From the NCBI GenBank assembly GCA_013696785.1, contig JACCXW010000233.1, positions 1 to 15,189 of the forward strand: a stretch of 15,189 bases of DNA. Direction: 5' to 3'. Made by a program: the position numbers and the translations under genes. Source of the DNA: Geodermatophilaceae bacterium. Lineage in GTDB: Bacteria > Actinomycetota > Actinomycetes > Mycobacteriales > Geodermatophilaceae. Shown one piece after another: positions 7,505-14,369 of this stretch; the stretch's first letter is position 1; every line of letters starts with the position of its first letter. The notes below the pieces were generated by a model. It did not search any database. It was given only the letters and a program-made list of their open reading frames with translations, and was not told the origin of the DNA.

Positions 7505-7914
7505 CCGCGGCGGTGGGTTCCCTTGGCGTGGCCGATGCCTTCGACGTGCCGCCAGAAGGACTGGCCGCACTGCCCGCACGCCTCGAAGGAGTCCGGACCC
7601 CACTGGAACGACGCACAGGCCGCCCGGCCGCTGACACCGCGCCGTGCTAACGCGTAGCCCGCGTCAGCTACGGCAGCAAGTTGCCGGTCAACGACAAAGG
7701 CGGGAGCGAGGTGCCCCGTGCGGAAAGCCCGCTTCGCGGCGCCGAGCATCAAGGCGGCACCGCCGTCGTCAAGATGCGGCTCGAGCCGGTAACCCGCGTC
7801 GGCGAGTGCGTCGAGCTGTCGGCGGACCACGTCCGCTGGCGGCAGTCGACCGGCACGCAGACTCGCCTTTGCCGAGTCCAACATCACCTCGGCGGGTGTC
7901 GGCGCGTCACTCAC
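7501..7914 (-). CDS. Hypothetical protein: duplicated helical module plus C2H2-like zinc finger
   Basis: A 137-residue protein I cannot assign to a named family. Residues 8-44 and 53-89 are two copies of the same 37-residue module; 22 positions match by eye, including MLxxAK, AGRLPP/TGHLAP, RQL and ADAGY. The pattern suggests two helical hairpins. The C-terminus has Cys113, Cys116, His129 and His134, spaced C-x2-C-x12-H-x4-H with Phe120, which is the classical C2H2 zinc finger layout (the usual Leu is Gly126). The GTG start at 7914 has only a weak ribosome binding site. It converges on the P-loop gene with overlapping stops and is divergent from the lipoprotein. No signal peptide or membrane segment is seen. 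Confidence 0.78.
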   Translation of the reverse strand: MSDAPTPAEVMLDSAKASLRAGRLPPADVVRRQLDALADAGYRLEPHLDDGGAALMLGAAKRAFRTGHLAPAFVVDRQLAAVADAGYALARRGVSGRAACASFQWGPDSFEACGQCGQSFWRHVEGIGHAKGTHRRG

Positions 7915-7989
7915 GCCGCTAGCTTCGTACGTTGGCAGGGTGAAAGCCAGCGCCGTACGGCAGCATGGCGGGGGACACGAGGGGTGACG

Positions 7990-8382
7990 ATGCGTCGGTT
8001 GGCTGTCATGGCGTTGCTGTTTGTCGCCGTCGTCGGCTGCGGTGGCGACCCGCCGGAAGCCGCCGAGGCCCCGCCGTCGACGACGTCTGCCGTGACGCCG
8101 GAAGACGTGTTCACCGCGGCCATGGACAGCACTGCGCCCGGATGGCGGCAGGACTTCGCCGTCGAGGGGGCAGAAGGCTCCGAGCCGGAGCAGCTGGCCA
8201 TCCTGGCCGCGCAGACCGCGTGCTCGAGACTGGAGTCGATGCCGATCGAGGACGTCTTGCTGTCCTTCCTCTCCGGCGCGTTGCCGGCGGACACCGTCGG
8301 CTCACTTCTTTACGCCGCCACCGTCGCCTACTGCCCGGCGTACACCCAGGCCGTGCAGAACTACGCAGACACGAATCGCTGA
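7990..8382 (+). CDS. Small lipoprotein, DUF732-like
   Basis: A 130-residue secreted lipoprotein. The N-terminus is MRR followed by a hydrophobic stretch and a lipobox VVGC, with Cys17 as the lipidated residue. A Pro/Thr/Ser linker follows (about 20-34). The mature part resembles DUF732 proteins of actinobacteria: a helical region with a central Cys (QTACSRLESM) and a C-terminal YCPAY, the two cysteines that usually form a disulphide. The function of that family is unknown. ATG 7990 is chosen because the lipoprotein signal starts there, five bases after GAGGGG; the frame is open back to 7681, but that part lacks any such signal. It converges on the carbonic anhydrase gene, 13 bases away. Confidence 0.82.
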   Translation: MRRLAVMALLFVAVVGCGGDPPEAAEAPPSTTSAVTPEDVFTAAMDSTAPGWRQDFAVEGAEGSEPEQLAILAAQTACSRLESMPIEDVLLSFLSGALPADTVGSLLYAATVAYCPAYTQAVQNYADTNR

Positions 8383-8395
8383 CGGCTCGCCGGCG

Positions 8396-8896
8396 TCAGT
8401 CCTGCACGGCGACTTCAAGTCGGCCGGTCCGGACGTCATAGACGCAGCCGGTCACCGGCAGGCCTGCAGGCAGGTAGGGCCAGCTGCGAATTCGTTGCAC
8501 GTCGGAGGCCAGTGCGCCGCGCTGGTCGGCGATGGTCTGGAAGTCGAGGCTGCGGGTGTCGATGTTCACGCTGTCGGCGATCGCGCGGTGGACCTCCGCG
8601 TCGGTCACGGACGCCATCCGGCAGTCCGTATGTGCCACGACCATGACCCGGTCGACATCAAGGAGGTGTACGGCGAGTACGAGCGTGCGCAGCACGTCGT
8701 CGGTTACCCGGGCACCGGCGTTGCGAAGGATCTTCGCGTCACCGTCGTCCAGCCCCAGCATGTCCAGCGGCGAGATGCGCGAGTCCATGCACGTTACGAC
8801 CGCCAGACCCCGTGCCGCTCGCCCCGGTCGCCCGACATCGGCGAAACGTTCGGCGTACGCCGCATTCGCCGCGAGGACGTCATCGAAGTGACTCAC
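8396..8896 (-). CDS. Beta-class carbonic anhydrase
   Basis: A 166-residue zinc enzyme interconverting CO2 and bicarbonate. The zinc ligands are Cys36 in TCMDSR, His89 and Cys92 in AHTDC. Asp38 and Arg40 form the conserved catalytic pair. The short length and the sequence around ILRNAGARVTDDVLR resemble the small actinobacterial type such as Rv1284. The GTG start at 8896 has no evident ribosome binding site, but it gives the normal N-terminus for the family. Bicarbonate made here could feed the carboxylase encoded by accD, though the genes are 5 kb apart and this is only a metabolic link. Confidence 0.93.
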   Translation of the reverse strand: MSHFDDVLAANAAYAERFADVGRPGRAARGLAVVTCMDSRISPLDMLGLDDGDAKILRNAGARVTDDVLRTLVLAVHLLDVDRVMVVAHTDCRMASVTDAEVHRAIADSVNIDTRSLDFQTIADQRGALASDVQRIRSWPYLPAGLPVTGCVYDVRTGRLEVAVQD

Positions 8897-8997
8897 GGGG
8901 ACATTGCATCAGGCCCCGGCCCGCACCGACATGAACAGCTCCCGTCCGGCCGATGGCAGCGCGGTGCCGGGAGGCCTAGACCAGTGACAGGAGCCGC

Positions 8998-11109
8998 TCA
9001 ACCGGCCGGCGGCACGGCCGAGGCCATGACGTCGGCCGCGCGTTCCCAGGCGCGATGCAACCCGATTGCGGCGAACAGATCGTCCGTGAACGTCTTGACC
9101 ACCGAGTCACCGACCACGACACCCGGTCCGTCCGGACCGATGCCGGCATCCTGCAGCACGGCGTGGCCGTCCCCCCATGCGCCGACGGCCTTGCAGTGAC
9201 GGAACGCCTCCTGCAGCAGCAGGACCAGCTTGATGTCACCGGTCGGAGTCGTTCCACCTGCGACGACCAGGGCGTCGAACTCGACCGACCGGGTAGTCAG
9301 CAGGGTTCGCTCAACGACCTCCTTGCGGCTGCCGCGGCCGAGTACGCCGCCGACGGGTGCGATCACCAGTACGGAGGCACCGAGCTTCTCCGCCGACTTC
9401 CGGAGTTTGGCCACGCCCGCGAGATCCGAGCCGGCATCGGCGATGACTCCGATCTTTCGGCCCGCGATCGGTCCCGGCTCGACGACGATCTGCGAGAGCG
9501 TCGGAGACAGTACGACGTCCTCGGCCGGGGTGCCCTTGGGTGCCGGCAATCCGAGTCCGGCAGCCACCTGGGCGCACAGGTCGGCATCGACATTGGCGAG
9601 TACCTGGAGCTCACGTTCCTTGATGGCCTGCTCGTAGCATTTGCCCAACTCGAACGTGAAGGCTTCGACGATGTGCCCCTGTTCCACCTCGCTCAGGCTC
9701 CGGTAGAACATCGTGGCCTGCGAGAAGTGATCGTCGAAAGAGGCCGGGTGGGCGCGGACGGGCGTGCCCTCGATCGGGCGGGGCGACTGGACATAGCCGC
9801 CCTCCTCCGGTGTCGCGACCAGCGGCTCCCCGCCGTCGATGCTGTTCGGCCGGTAAGGCGCCAAGCCGGTGTGGATGGCGCTCTGGTGCATGCCGTCGCG
9901 GAGCATGTCGTTCACGGCGGCGTGCGGGCAGTTGATCGGAAGCTGCGAGAAGTTGGGCCCTCCCAGCCGCGTCAGCTGAGTGTCCAGGTAGGAGAACAGC
10001 CGGGCTTGCATCAGGGGGTCGTTGGTCACCTCGATGCCGGGCACGAGGTGACCGGTGTGGAATGCGACCTGCTCGGTCTCGGTGAAGTAGTTCGTCGGAT
10101 TCCGGTTCAACGTCAACTTGCCGATCAGCTGCACCGGCGCCAGTTCCTCGGGTACGAACTTGGTGGGATCCAGCAGGTCGATGCCCTCGAAGCTATCGGT
10201 CCCGTCGTCGGGCATGATCTGGATTCCGAACTCGTACTCCAGGAACGCGCCGGCGTCGATGCCGTCGGCCATGTCCCGCCGGTGGAAGTCGGGGTCGACA
10301 CCGGCTGTGATCTGCGCCTCCTCCCAGACCAGCGAGTGAATTCCTGCCACCGGCTTCCAGTGAAACTTGACCAGGCTGGTCTCACCGGCGCCGTTGACGA
10401 GCCGGAAGGTGTGTACGCCGAATCCCTCCATCGTCCGGTACGACCGGGGAATGCCGCGGTCGCTCATGTTCCACATCACGTGATGGGTCGCCTCGGTGTG
10501 CAGGGAAACGAAGTCCCAGAACGTGTCATGGGCGGACTGGGCCTGCGGGATCTCACGGTCGGGGTGTGGCTTCGCGGCATGGATGACGTCGGGAAACTTG
10601 ATCCCGTCCTGGATGAAGAAGACCGGGATGTTGTTGCCGACGAGGTCGAAGTTGCCCTCGTCGGTGTAGAACTTGACCGCGAAACCGCGGGTGTCTCGAA
10701 CGGTGTCGGCCGACCCGCGCGAGCCCAGCACGGTCGAGAAGCGCGCAAACACCGGAGTCTGCCGGCCTTTCTCGGCCAGGAATTTCGCCTTGGTCACCGA
10801 CTTCGCGGTCCCGTAGGACTCGAAGACGCCGTGGGCGGCCGCGCCGCGGGCGTGTACGACCCGCTCCGGGATGCGCTCGTGGTCGAAGTGGGTGATCTTC
10901 TCGCGCAGGTGGAAGTCCTCCAGCAGCGTCGGGCCCCGGTCACCGACCTTCAGCGAGTGATCGGTATCCGGCAGTCGCAGGCCCTGCGCCGTAGTCAGGT
11001 ATTCACCGGCCTGGGAGTGCGCGGCGTTCGGACTGGCTTCCGCGACGGGAACGCCGGTCGGACCGGTCCGTTTCGAAGCAGAGTTGTCCGCGTTGCGGGA
11101 TGAGGCCAT
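8998..11109 (-). CDS. katE: Large-subunit catalase, HPII type
   Basis: A 703-residue clade 2 catalase that breaks down hydrogen peroxide. Residues 40-500 are the haem catalase core: distal His86 in RVVHARGAAAHG, Asn159 in DLVGNNIPVFFIQDG, and proximal Tyr374 in RLFSYLDTQLTRLGGPNF. His351 lies exactly 23 residues before the Tyr, matching the His392 of E. coli HPII that bonds covalently to its haem-ligand Tyr. Residues ~548-690 form the extra C-terminal DJ-1/PfpI-like flavodoxin domain of large catalases (KIGVIADAG, VAGGTTP, AWGDGHAVL). The ATG start has GGAGA just upstream. It is divergent from the GAF-ANTAR gene. The gene is intact. Confidence 0.96.
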   Translation of the reverse strand: MASSRNADNSASKRTGPTGVPVAEASPNAAHSQAGEYLTTAQGLRLPDTDHSLKVGDRGPTLLEDFHLREKITHFDHERIPERVVHARGAAAHGVFESYGTAKSVTKAKFLAEKGRQTPVFARFSTVLGSRGSADTVRDTRGFAVKFYTDEGNFDLVGNNIPVFFIQDGIKFPDVIHAAKPHPDREIPQAQSAHDTFWDFVSLHTEATHHVMWNMSDRGIPRSYRTMEGFGVHTFRLVNGAGETSLVKFHWKPVAGIHSLVWEEAQITAGVDPDFHRRDMADGIDAGAFLEYEFGIQIMPDDGTDSFEGIDLLDPTKFVPEELAPVQLIGKLTLNRNPTNYFTETEQVAFHTGHLVPGIEVTNDPLMQARLFSYLDTQLTRLGGPNFSQLPINCPHAAVNDMLRDGMHQSAIHTGLAPYRPNSIDGGEPLVATPEEGGYVQSPRPIEGTPVRAHPASFDDHFSQATMFYRSLSEVEQGHIVEAFTFELGKCYEQAIKERELQVLANVDADLCAQVAAGLGLPAPKGTPAEDVVLSPTLSQIVVEPGPIAGRKIGVIADAGSDLAGVAKLRKSAEKLGASVLVIAPVGGVLGRGSRKEVVERTLLTTRSVEFDALVVAGGTTPTGDIKLVLLLQEAFRHCKAVGAWGDGHAVLQDAGIGPDGPGVVVGDSVVKTFTDDLFAAIGLHRAWERAADVMASAVPPAG

Positions 11110-11227
11110 GACGTCTCCATCTGGTTCAAGCGGAGGCGATGGTCTTCACCTGGCCGGTTAGGCTAGACCCGCCGCGCAGGCAACCACCAGCCGGCTACAA
11201 CCGTCCGACCAGCAGCTCTTCCGGGCC

Positions 11228-11242
11228 CTGCTCAGCGAGCAG
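11228..11242. promoter_or_regulatory. Perfect palindrome before the GAF-ANTAR gene
   Basis: CTGCTC-AGC-GAGCAG is a perfect 6-base inverted repeat with a three-base centre. It ends about 20 bases before the GAF-ANTAR start and just before its GGAGGGG ribosome binding site (about 11249-11255). It could be an operator or an RNA hairpin in the leader. The divergent katE-gaf region (11110-11262) also has TTAGGCTAGA (about 11158-11167), which gives a TANNNT -10 match on both strands, but I found no convincing -35 for either. Confidence 0.45.
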
Positions 11243-11262
11243 TTCAGTGGAGGGGATCCGAC

Positions 11263-11991
11263 ATGGTGTCGACGCACGGAACCTCCGGCCTGCAAGCCAT
11301 TGCCGACGAGACGTGGTCCGTACTCGAGCGCATCGCCCAGGCGCTGCATGTCAAGAACGCCGAACTCCAGCCGACACTGGACGCCATCGTCTCCACTGCG
11401 TTGGACACGATCGTTTCCGCTCGGTACGTCGGCCTGATCCTGGTCGTCCAAGGCGAACTGGTCCCGCAGGCCACCACCGGCGATCCTCCGTACGTCCTCG
11501 ATCTGTTGCAGCAAGAACTCGGCGCCGGTCCATGCATGGACGCCGGGCGCGAACAGGTCGTCGTCCACATCGAGGACATGGCCGGTGACCGGCGCTGGCC
11601 GGTGTTTGCCGAGCGCGCGGTCTCCCTCGGTGTCGCGTCCATGCTCTGTGTGCCGTTGCGGGTGGACCAGTGGCAGCTGGGCACGTTGAGTCTGTACGGC
11701 GAGCGAGCCGAAGCCTTCTCCGAGCAGGACCTGAGATTGACCTGCCTTTTCGCCACGCACGCAGCATTGGCGTTGTCAGAAGCACGACGCACCGAGCAAC
11801 TGCAGGCCGCGTTGCGCAATCGCGACCTCATCGGGCAGGCCAAGGGCATCTTGATGGAAAGGCACCGTGTCACTGCCGACGACGCGTTCCGCCGCCTCGC
11901 AAAGGTTTCCCAGCATGCGAATCTGAAGCTGACCACCGTCGCCCAGCACCTCGTCGACACCGGAGAACTTCTCGGAGCCGACCCTGCGTAG
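11263..11991 (+). CDS. GAF-ANTAR RNA-binding regulator
   Basis: A 242-residue cytoplasmic regulator. Residues ~20-172 form a GAF sensory domain (including PCMDAGREQVVVHIEDM and ASMLCVPL). Residues ~178-233 form an ANTAR domain, with RDLIGQAKGILMERHRVT and then AFRRLAKVSQHANLKL. ANTAR domains bind paired hexaloop hairpins in nascent RNA and prevent termination. There is no receiver or kinase domain, so the signal is sensed directly by the GAF part. The start at ATG 11263 is supported by GGAGGGG seven bases upstream. It is divergent from katE, hinting at a stress link. Its stop lies four bases from that of the convergent small membrane protein. Confidence 0.93.
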   Translation: MVSTHGTSGLQAIADETWSVLERIAQALHVKNAELQPTLDAIVSTALDTIVSARYVGLILVVQGELVPQATTGDPPYVLDLLQQELGAGPCMDAGREQVVVHIEDMAGDRRWPVFAERAVSLGVASMLCVPLRVDQWQLGTLSLYGERAEAFSEQDLRLTCLFATHAALALSEARRTEQLQAALRNRDLIGQAKGILMERHRVTADDAFRRLAKVSQHANLKLTTVAQHLVDTGELLGADPA

Positions 11992-11995
11992 GTCG

Positions 11996-12226
11996 CTACG
12001 CCGAAAGCATCACGTAGACGCCGAGCACTACACCGGCAAGTACCACTAGGAACGCAAACCCCGCGCCGGCAAGCGCGACCGGTGAGCCGCCGCCTGCTGT
12101 CCGGGCTTCCTGATGCGCGGTCAGTCCGACCAGTCCGAAGGCGAACACCGCGGCCAGCCCGGCTCCGCCAACCAGGCCGATTGCGAGGATCTTGGCGAGC
12201 GCGGCGATATCGATCCAGTCACTCAC
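11996..12226 (-). CDS. Small two-helix membrane protein
   Basis: A 76-residue protein with two predicted membrane helices (about 10-36 and 50-74) joined by a short polar loop (HQEARTAGGG). Its GTG start overlaps the stop of the broken PiT phosphate transporter (GTGA), so it was part of that transporter's operon and may have been an accessory subunit. I do not recognise a named family. Its own frame is intact, but with the upstream transporter broken and its start normally coupled to it, expression may be reduced. It converges with the GAF-ANTAR gene with four bases between the stops. Confidence 0.65.
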   Translation of the reverse strand: MSDWIDIAALAKILAIGLVGGAGLAAVFAFGLVGLTAHQEARTAGGGSPVALAGAGFAFLVVLAGVVLGVYVMLSA

Positions 12227-12764
12227 TTGGCCCCCACCTTCGTCGCCGTCCACTCGTCGTTGACATTGCCCGCATGGACCGGCGCACGGCGTGACGCCAC
12301 GTAAAGGCCTACGGCAAGTCCGGCACGGACCAGGAACACCACGCTGGCGCCGGCGGCTCCCCCGAGCAGATCCGCGCCCTTCCACGCCAACGCGCCGACC
12401 AGCGCCGCGGCCGGGAGCGTGACCAACCAGGCAAGCACCATCCGGGTAGCCACACTCCACCGCACCTCGGCGAGCCGACGTCCGACCCCTGACCCGATGA
12501 CCGAACCGGTGCACACGTGCGTCGTGGACAACGGGAAGCCGAAGTGTGAGCCGCGAGGATCACCGTCGCCGAGGCGCTCTCGGCCGCGTAACCCTGCGGT
12601 GGGCTGATGTCGACGAGTCCCTTGCCGAGCGTACGGATCACCCGCCAGCCGCCGAGGTGGGCGACGAGGCTGATGGCGACGGCGCAGACGACGATGACCC
12701 AGAACGGCGTGCCCGCGCCGTCGCCGATCGTGCCGTTGGCGATCAGTGTCCACGCACCCACCGT
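12223..12764 (-). pseudogene. pit: Remnant of PiT-family phosphate transporter (C-terminal half, frameshifted)
   Basis: The fragment covers the second half of an inorganic phosphate transporter. The first part, from about 12764 to 12550, reads in one frame: GAWTLIANG, then PFWVIVVCAVAISLVAHLGG, then WRVIRTLGKGL and ISPPQGYAAE. At about 12548-12552 the frame shifts, and the typical SHFGFPLSTTHVCTGSVIGS continues in the next frame, followed by GVGRRLAEVRWSV and membrane segments to TGA at 12223. One lost base (for example GCC to GC before TCACAC) would explain the shift. The N-terminal half and the GANDAQK-type signature that should precede GAWTL are missing. It cannot make a working transporter. 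Confidence 0.8.
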
Positions 12765-12983
12765 CGACCCCACGGGCGAAGGCCGCGCTCCCGGCCGAGG
12801 ACAGGAACATCGGCCCCGACGCCGCGGCCACCCCCAAGATGGCCGTGGCCATCACCAGCGCAAGAACGCCGAAGGAGCCCGGCGCAGTAACAATGGCGCC
12901 CGCAACCACGGACTGGCAAGCAGGGTCAGCGGTCGACGGTGAGACCGAGTGGCGTCGATGCCGTGCTCGGTGATGACCGGCAC
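12765..12983 (-). pseudogene. Remnant N-terminus of an ABC-type permease (frameshifted)
   Basis: From a GTG at 12983 (with GAGGGG about 12988-12993 on the minus strand as ribosome binding site) one frame reads VPVITEHGID and then PLTLLASPWLRAPLLLRRAP, ending shortly after. The neighbouring frame then continues with GVLALVMATAILGVAAASG and PMFLSSAGSAAFARG. The joined pattern, a basic N-terminus and a membrane helix ending in AAASGPMFLSSAG, resembles the N-terminus of FtsX-like permeases in actinobacteria, from memory. It does not fit PiT. It runs directly into the PiT fragment, so at least one frameshift and one deletion junction are present. The family call is tentative. Confidence 0.45.
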
Positions 12984-13147
12984 CGAACCCCTCTGATGTC
13001 CGCCGACCCTCGCACCGGACCGCTGCGCCAGGACAGCACTGGCGGCAATCTGTTACAACCTCGTGACGCGAAATCAGCGGCTGCATGTCAACCGTCACCC
13101 GGAAGGCGATACGTCAAGCATCAGCCGGATCAACACAGCCGGGGCGG

Positions 13148-13221
13148 TGGGGCGGGTGGGGCTCGAACCCACGACCGACGGATTATGAGTCCGCTGCTCT
13201 GACCGGCTGAGCTACCGCCCC
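13148..13221 (-). tRNA. tRNA with CAU anticodon (elongator Met or lysidine Ile2)
   Basis: A 74-base cloverleaf on the minus strand. The acceptor stem is GGGGCGG/CCGCCCC, the anticodon arm GCGGA-CTCATAA-TCCGT, and the T arm GTGGG-TTCGAGC-CCCAC, with discriminator A73. The anticodon is CAU. It is not the initiator: it has a G1-C72 pair and lacks the three G-C pairs of initiator anticodon stems. Elongator Met and Ile2 (modified to lysidine) cannot be separated safely by eye. The 3' CCA is not encoded (ACCG follows). A promoter-like sequence lies just upstream. Confidence 0.95.
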
Positions 13222-13228
13222 GACGACA

Positions 13229-13256
13229 ACCCTAGAGCCGGCGAGGGCCACAACAA
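13229..13256 (-). promoter_or_regulatory. Candidate promoter for the tRNA
   Basis: On the minus strand TTGTTG (13251-13256) and TAGGGT (13229-13234) are separated by 16 bases. The -10 box ends seven bases before the mature tRNA 5' end. Both boxes fit the main actinobacterial sigma factor loosely. Transcription would start almost at the tRNA itself. Confidence 0.5.
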
Positions 13257-13346
13257 ATCGGTTGCGCGGTCGTGCCGGCGTCGTCCATCATGACCGCGGC
13301 CGCAGTCAGCGACCGGTACGCCGGTCTGGAGAGGGGAGGTCGCGCC

Positions 13347-13406
13347 GTGTGTGTTGCCCGGCTGTCCTCAGCCCTCCCCCACCTGGCTGCCCTGTCACGC
13401 GCCTGA
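13347..13406 (+). CDS. Possible 19-residue leader peptide upstream of the RIO kinase
   Basis: GTG at 13347 follows an excellent ribosome binding site (GGGGAGG, 13333-13339) at the ideal seven-base spacing. The frame runs 19 codons (begins MCVARLSSALPH) to TGA at 13404-13406. It ends 36 bases before the RIO kinase start, in a 221-base gap with no other gene. The GGGGAGGT around its ribosome binding site can pair (with G-U pairs) with ACCTCTCT at 13419-13426, just before the ribosome binding site of the next gene, so a control role is possible. A chance open frame cannot be excluded for so short a peptide. Confidence 0.35.
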   Translation: MCVARLSSALPHLAALSRA

Positions 13407-13442
13407 CGCGTTCGGGGCACCTCTCTCACAAGGAGCCCCACG

Positions 13443-14369
13443 TTGCCCCGCACGTCTGCGTCGTCCGACTGGGACGACGACCCCCGCACAATCCGCAGCC
13501 GCCGCCGTTCCCCTTGGGACGACGGCGAACCCCGGCACCGCCGTACTCCCAGCCTTGCCGAAGAACCTGACGGACCGCCCGAAGGATCACGGTGGTCCAC
13601 CTGGGACGACATCGGAATCCCGCACGGACCGGAGCCGCATCCGGACTGGGTGATCACCGCGCTCGGCGCCATCGACTACGAGCTCGGTGTACTGAAGACC
13701 GGGAAGGAAGCCGACGTCCATCTCGTCGAGAGATCCGTGCCCGGCACCGACATCGGCACGCTGATGGCCGCCAAGCGGTACCGAACCAGCGAACATCGGA
13801 TGTTCCACCGCGACTCCGGCTACATGGAAGGCCGCCGCGTACGCCGCAGCCGCGAGACCCGCGCGATGGCCAACCGCACCAGCTTCGGCCGCGAGGTCCT
13901 GGCCGGGCAGTGGGCCGTCGCCGAGTTCAACGTGCTCTCGATGATGTGGCAGGCCGGAGCGCCGGTGCCGTACCCGGTGCAGCTCGATGGGACCGAGATC
14001 CTGCTCGAGTTCATCGGCGATCCTGACGGCACAGCGGCCCCACGGCTCGCCCAGTTCCGAGGCAGCGACGCCGAGCTGCACGACCTCTGGAACCAGTGCG
14101 TCGACGTCATGTGCCTGCTGGCCGCGGCCGGCTACGCGCACGGCGACCTCTCGGCGTACAACCTCCTTGTCCACAATGGACGGTTGGTCGTCATCGACGT
14201 GCCGCAGGCGCTCGACATCGTCGCGAACCCGCGCGGGACCGAGTTTCTGCGCCGGGACGCGGAGAACGTCTGCCGCTGGTTCAGCAGCCACGGGGTCGCC
14301 GCCGACGCCGCGGACCTGACCGTGCGACTGCTCGACGAAGCGAGAATGCTCCAGGCTCCGCACCCATGA
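13443..14369 (+). CDS. RIO-type atypical protein kinase
   Basis: A 308-residue RIO-family kinase. The nucleotide-binding loop is LKTGKEADVHLV (84-95), the ATP-anchoring Lys is Lys111 in AAKRYR, the catalytic loop is HGDLSAYN (233-240) with Asp235 and Asn240, and the metal Asp is Asp252 in VIDVPQALD. RIO kinases act on ribosome assembly in archaea and eukaryotes; the bacterial role is not settled. The start is TTG at 13443, backed by AAGGAG seven bases upstream (13430-13435). Residues 1-66 are a charged, probably unfolded tail with three S-x-W-D-D motifs (8-12, 23-27, 52-56). Its stop directly abuts that of the convergent MerR gene. Confidence 0.92.
   Translation: MPRTSASSDWDDDPRTIRSRRRSPWDDGEPRHRRTPSLAEEPDGPPEGSRWSTWDDIGIPHGPEPHPDWVITALGAIDYELGVLKTGKEADVHLVERSVPGTDIGTLMAAKRYRTSEHRMFHRDSGYMEGRRVRRSRETRAMANRTSFGREVLAGQWAVAEFNVLSMMWQAGAPVPYPVQLDGTEILLEFIGDPDGTAAPRLAQFRGSDAELHDLWNQCVDVMCLLAAAGYAHGDLSAYNLLVHNGRLVVIDVPQALDIVANPRGTEFLRRDAENVCRWFSSHGVAADAADLTVRLLDEARMLQAPHP

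Noticed and set aside
7681..7989. Upstream extension of the lipoprotein frame
   Set aside because: It would bury the signal peptide inside the protein and overlap the zinc-finger gene on the other strand.
9055..11103. 682-codon open frame antisense to katE
   Set aside because: It mirrors the catalase frame, has no recognisable domain, and long antisense frames are common in high-GC genes. The catalase has every catalytic residue.
13148..13221. Initiator tRNA-fMet
   Set aside because: The CAU anticodon fits, but the first pair is G-C and the anticodon stem lacks the three G-C pairs of initiators.
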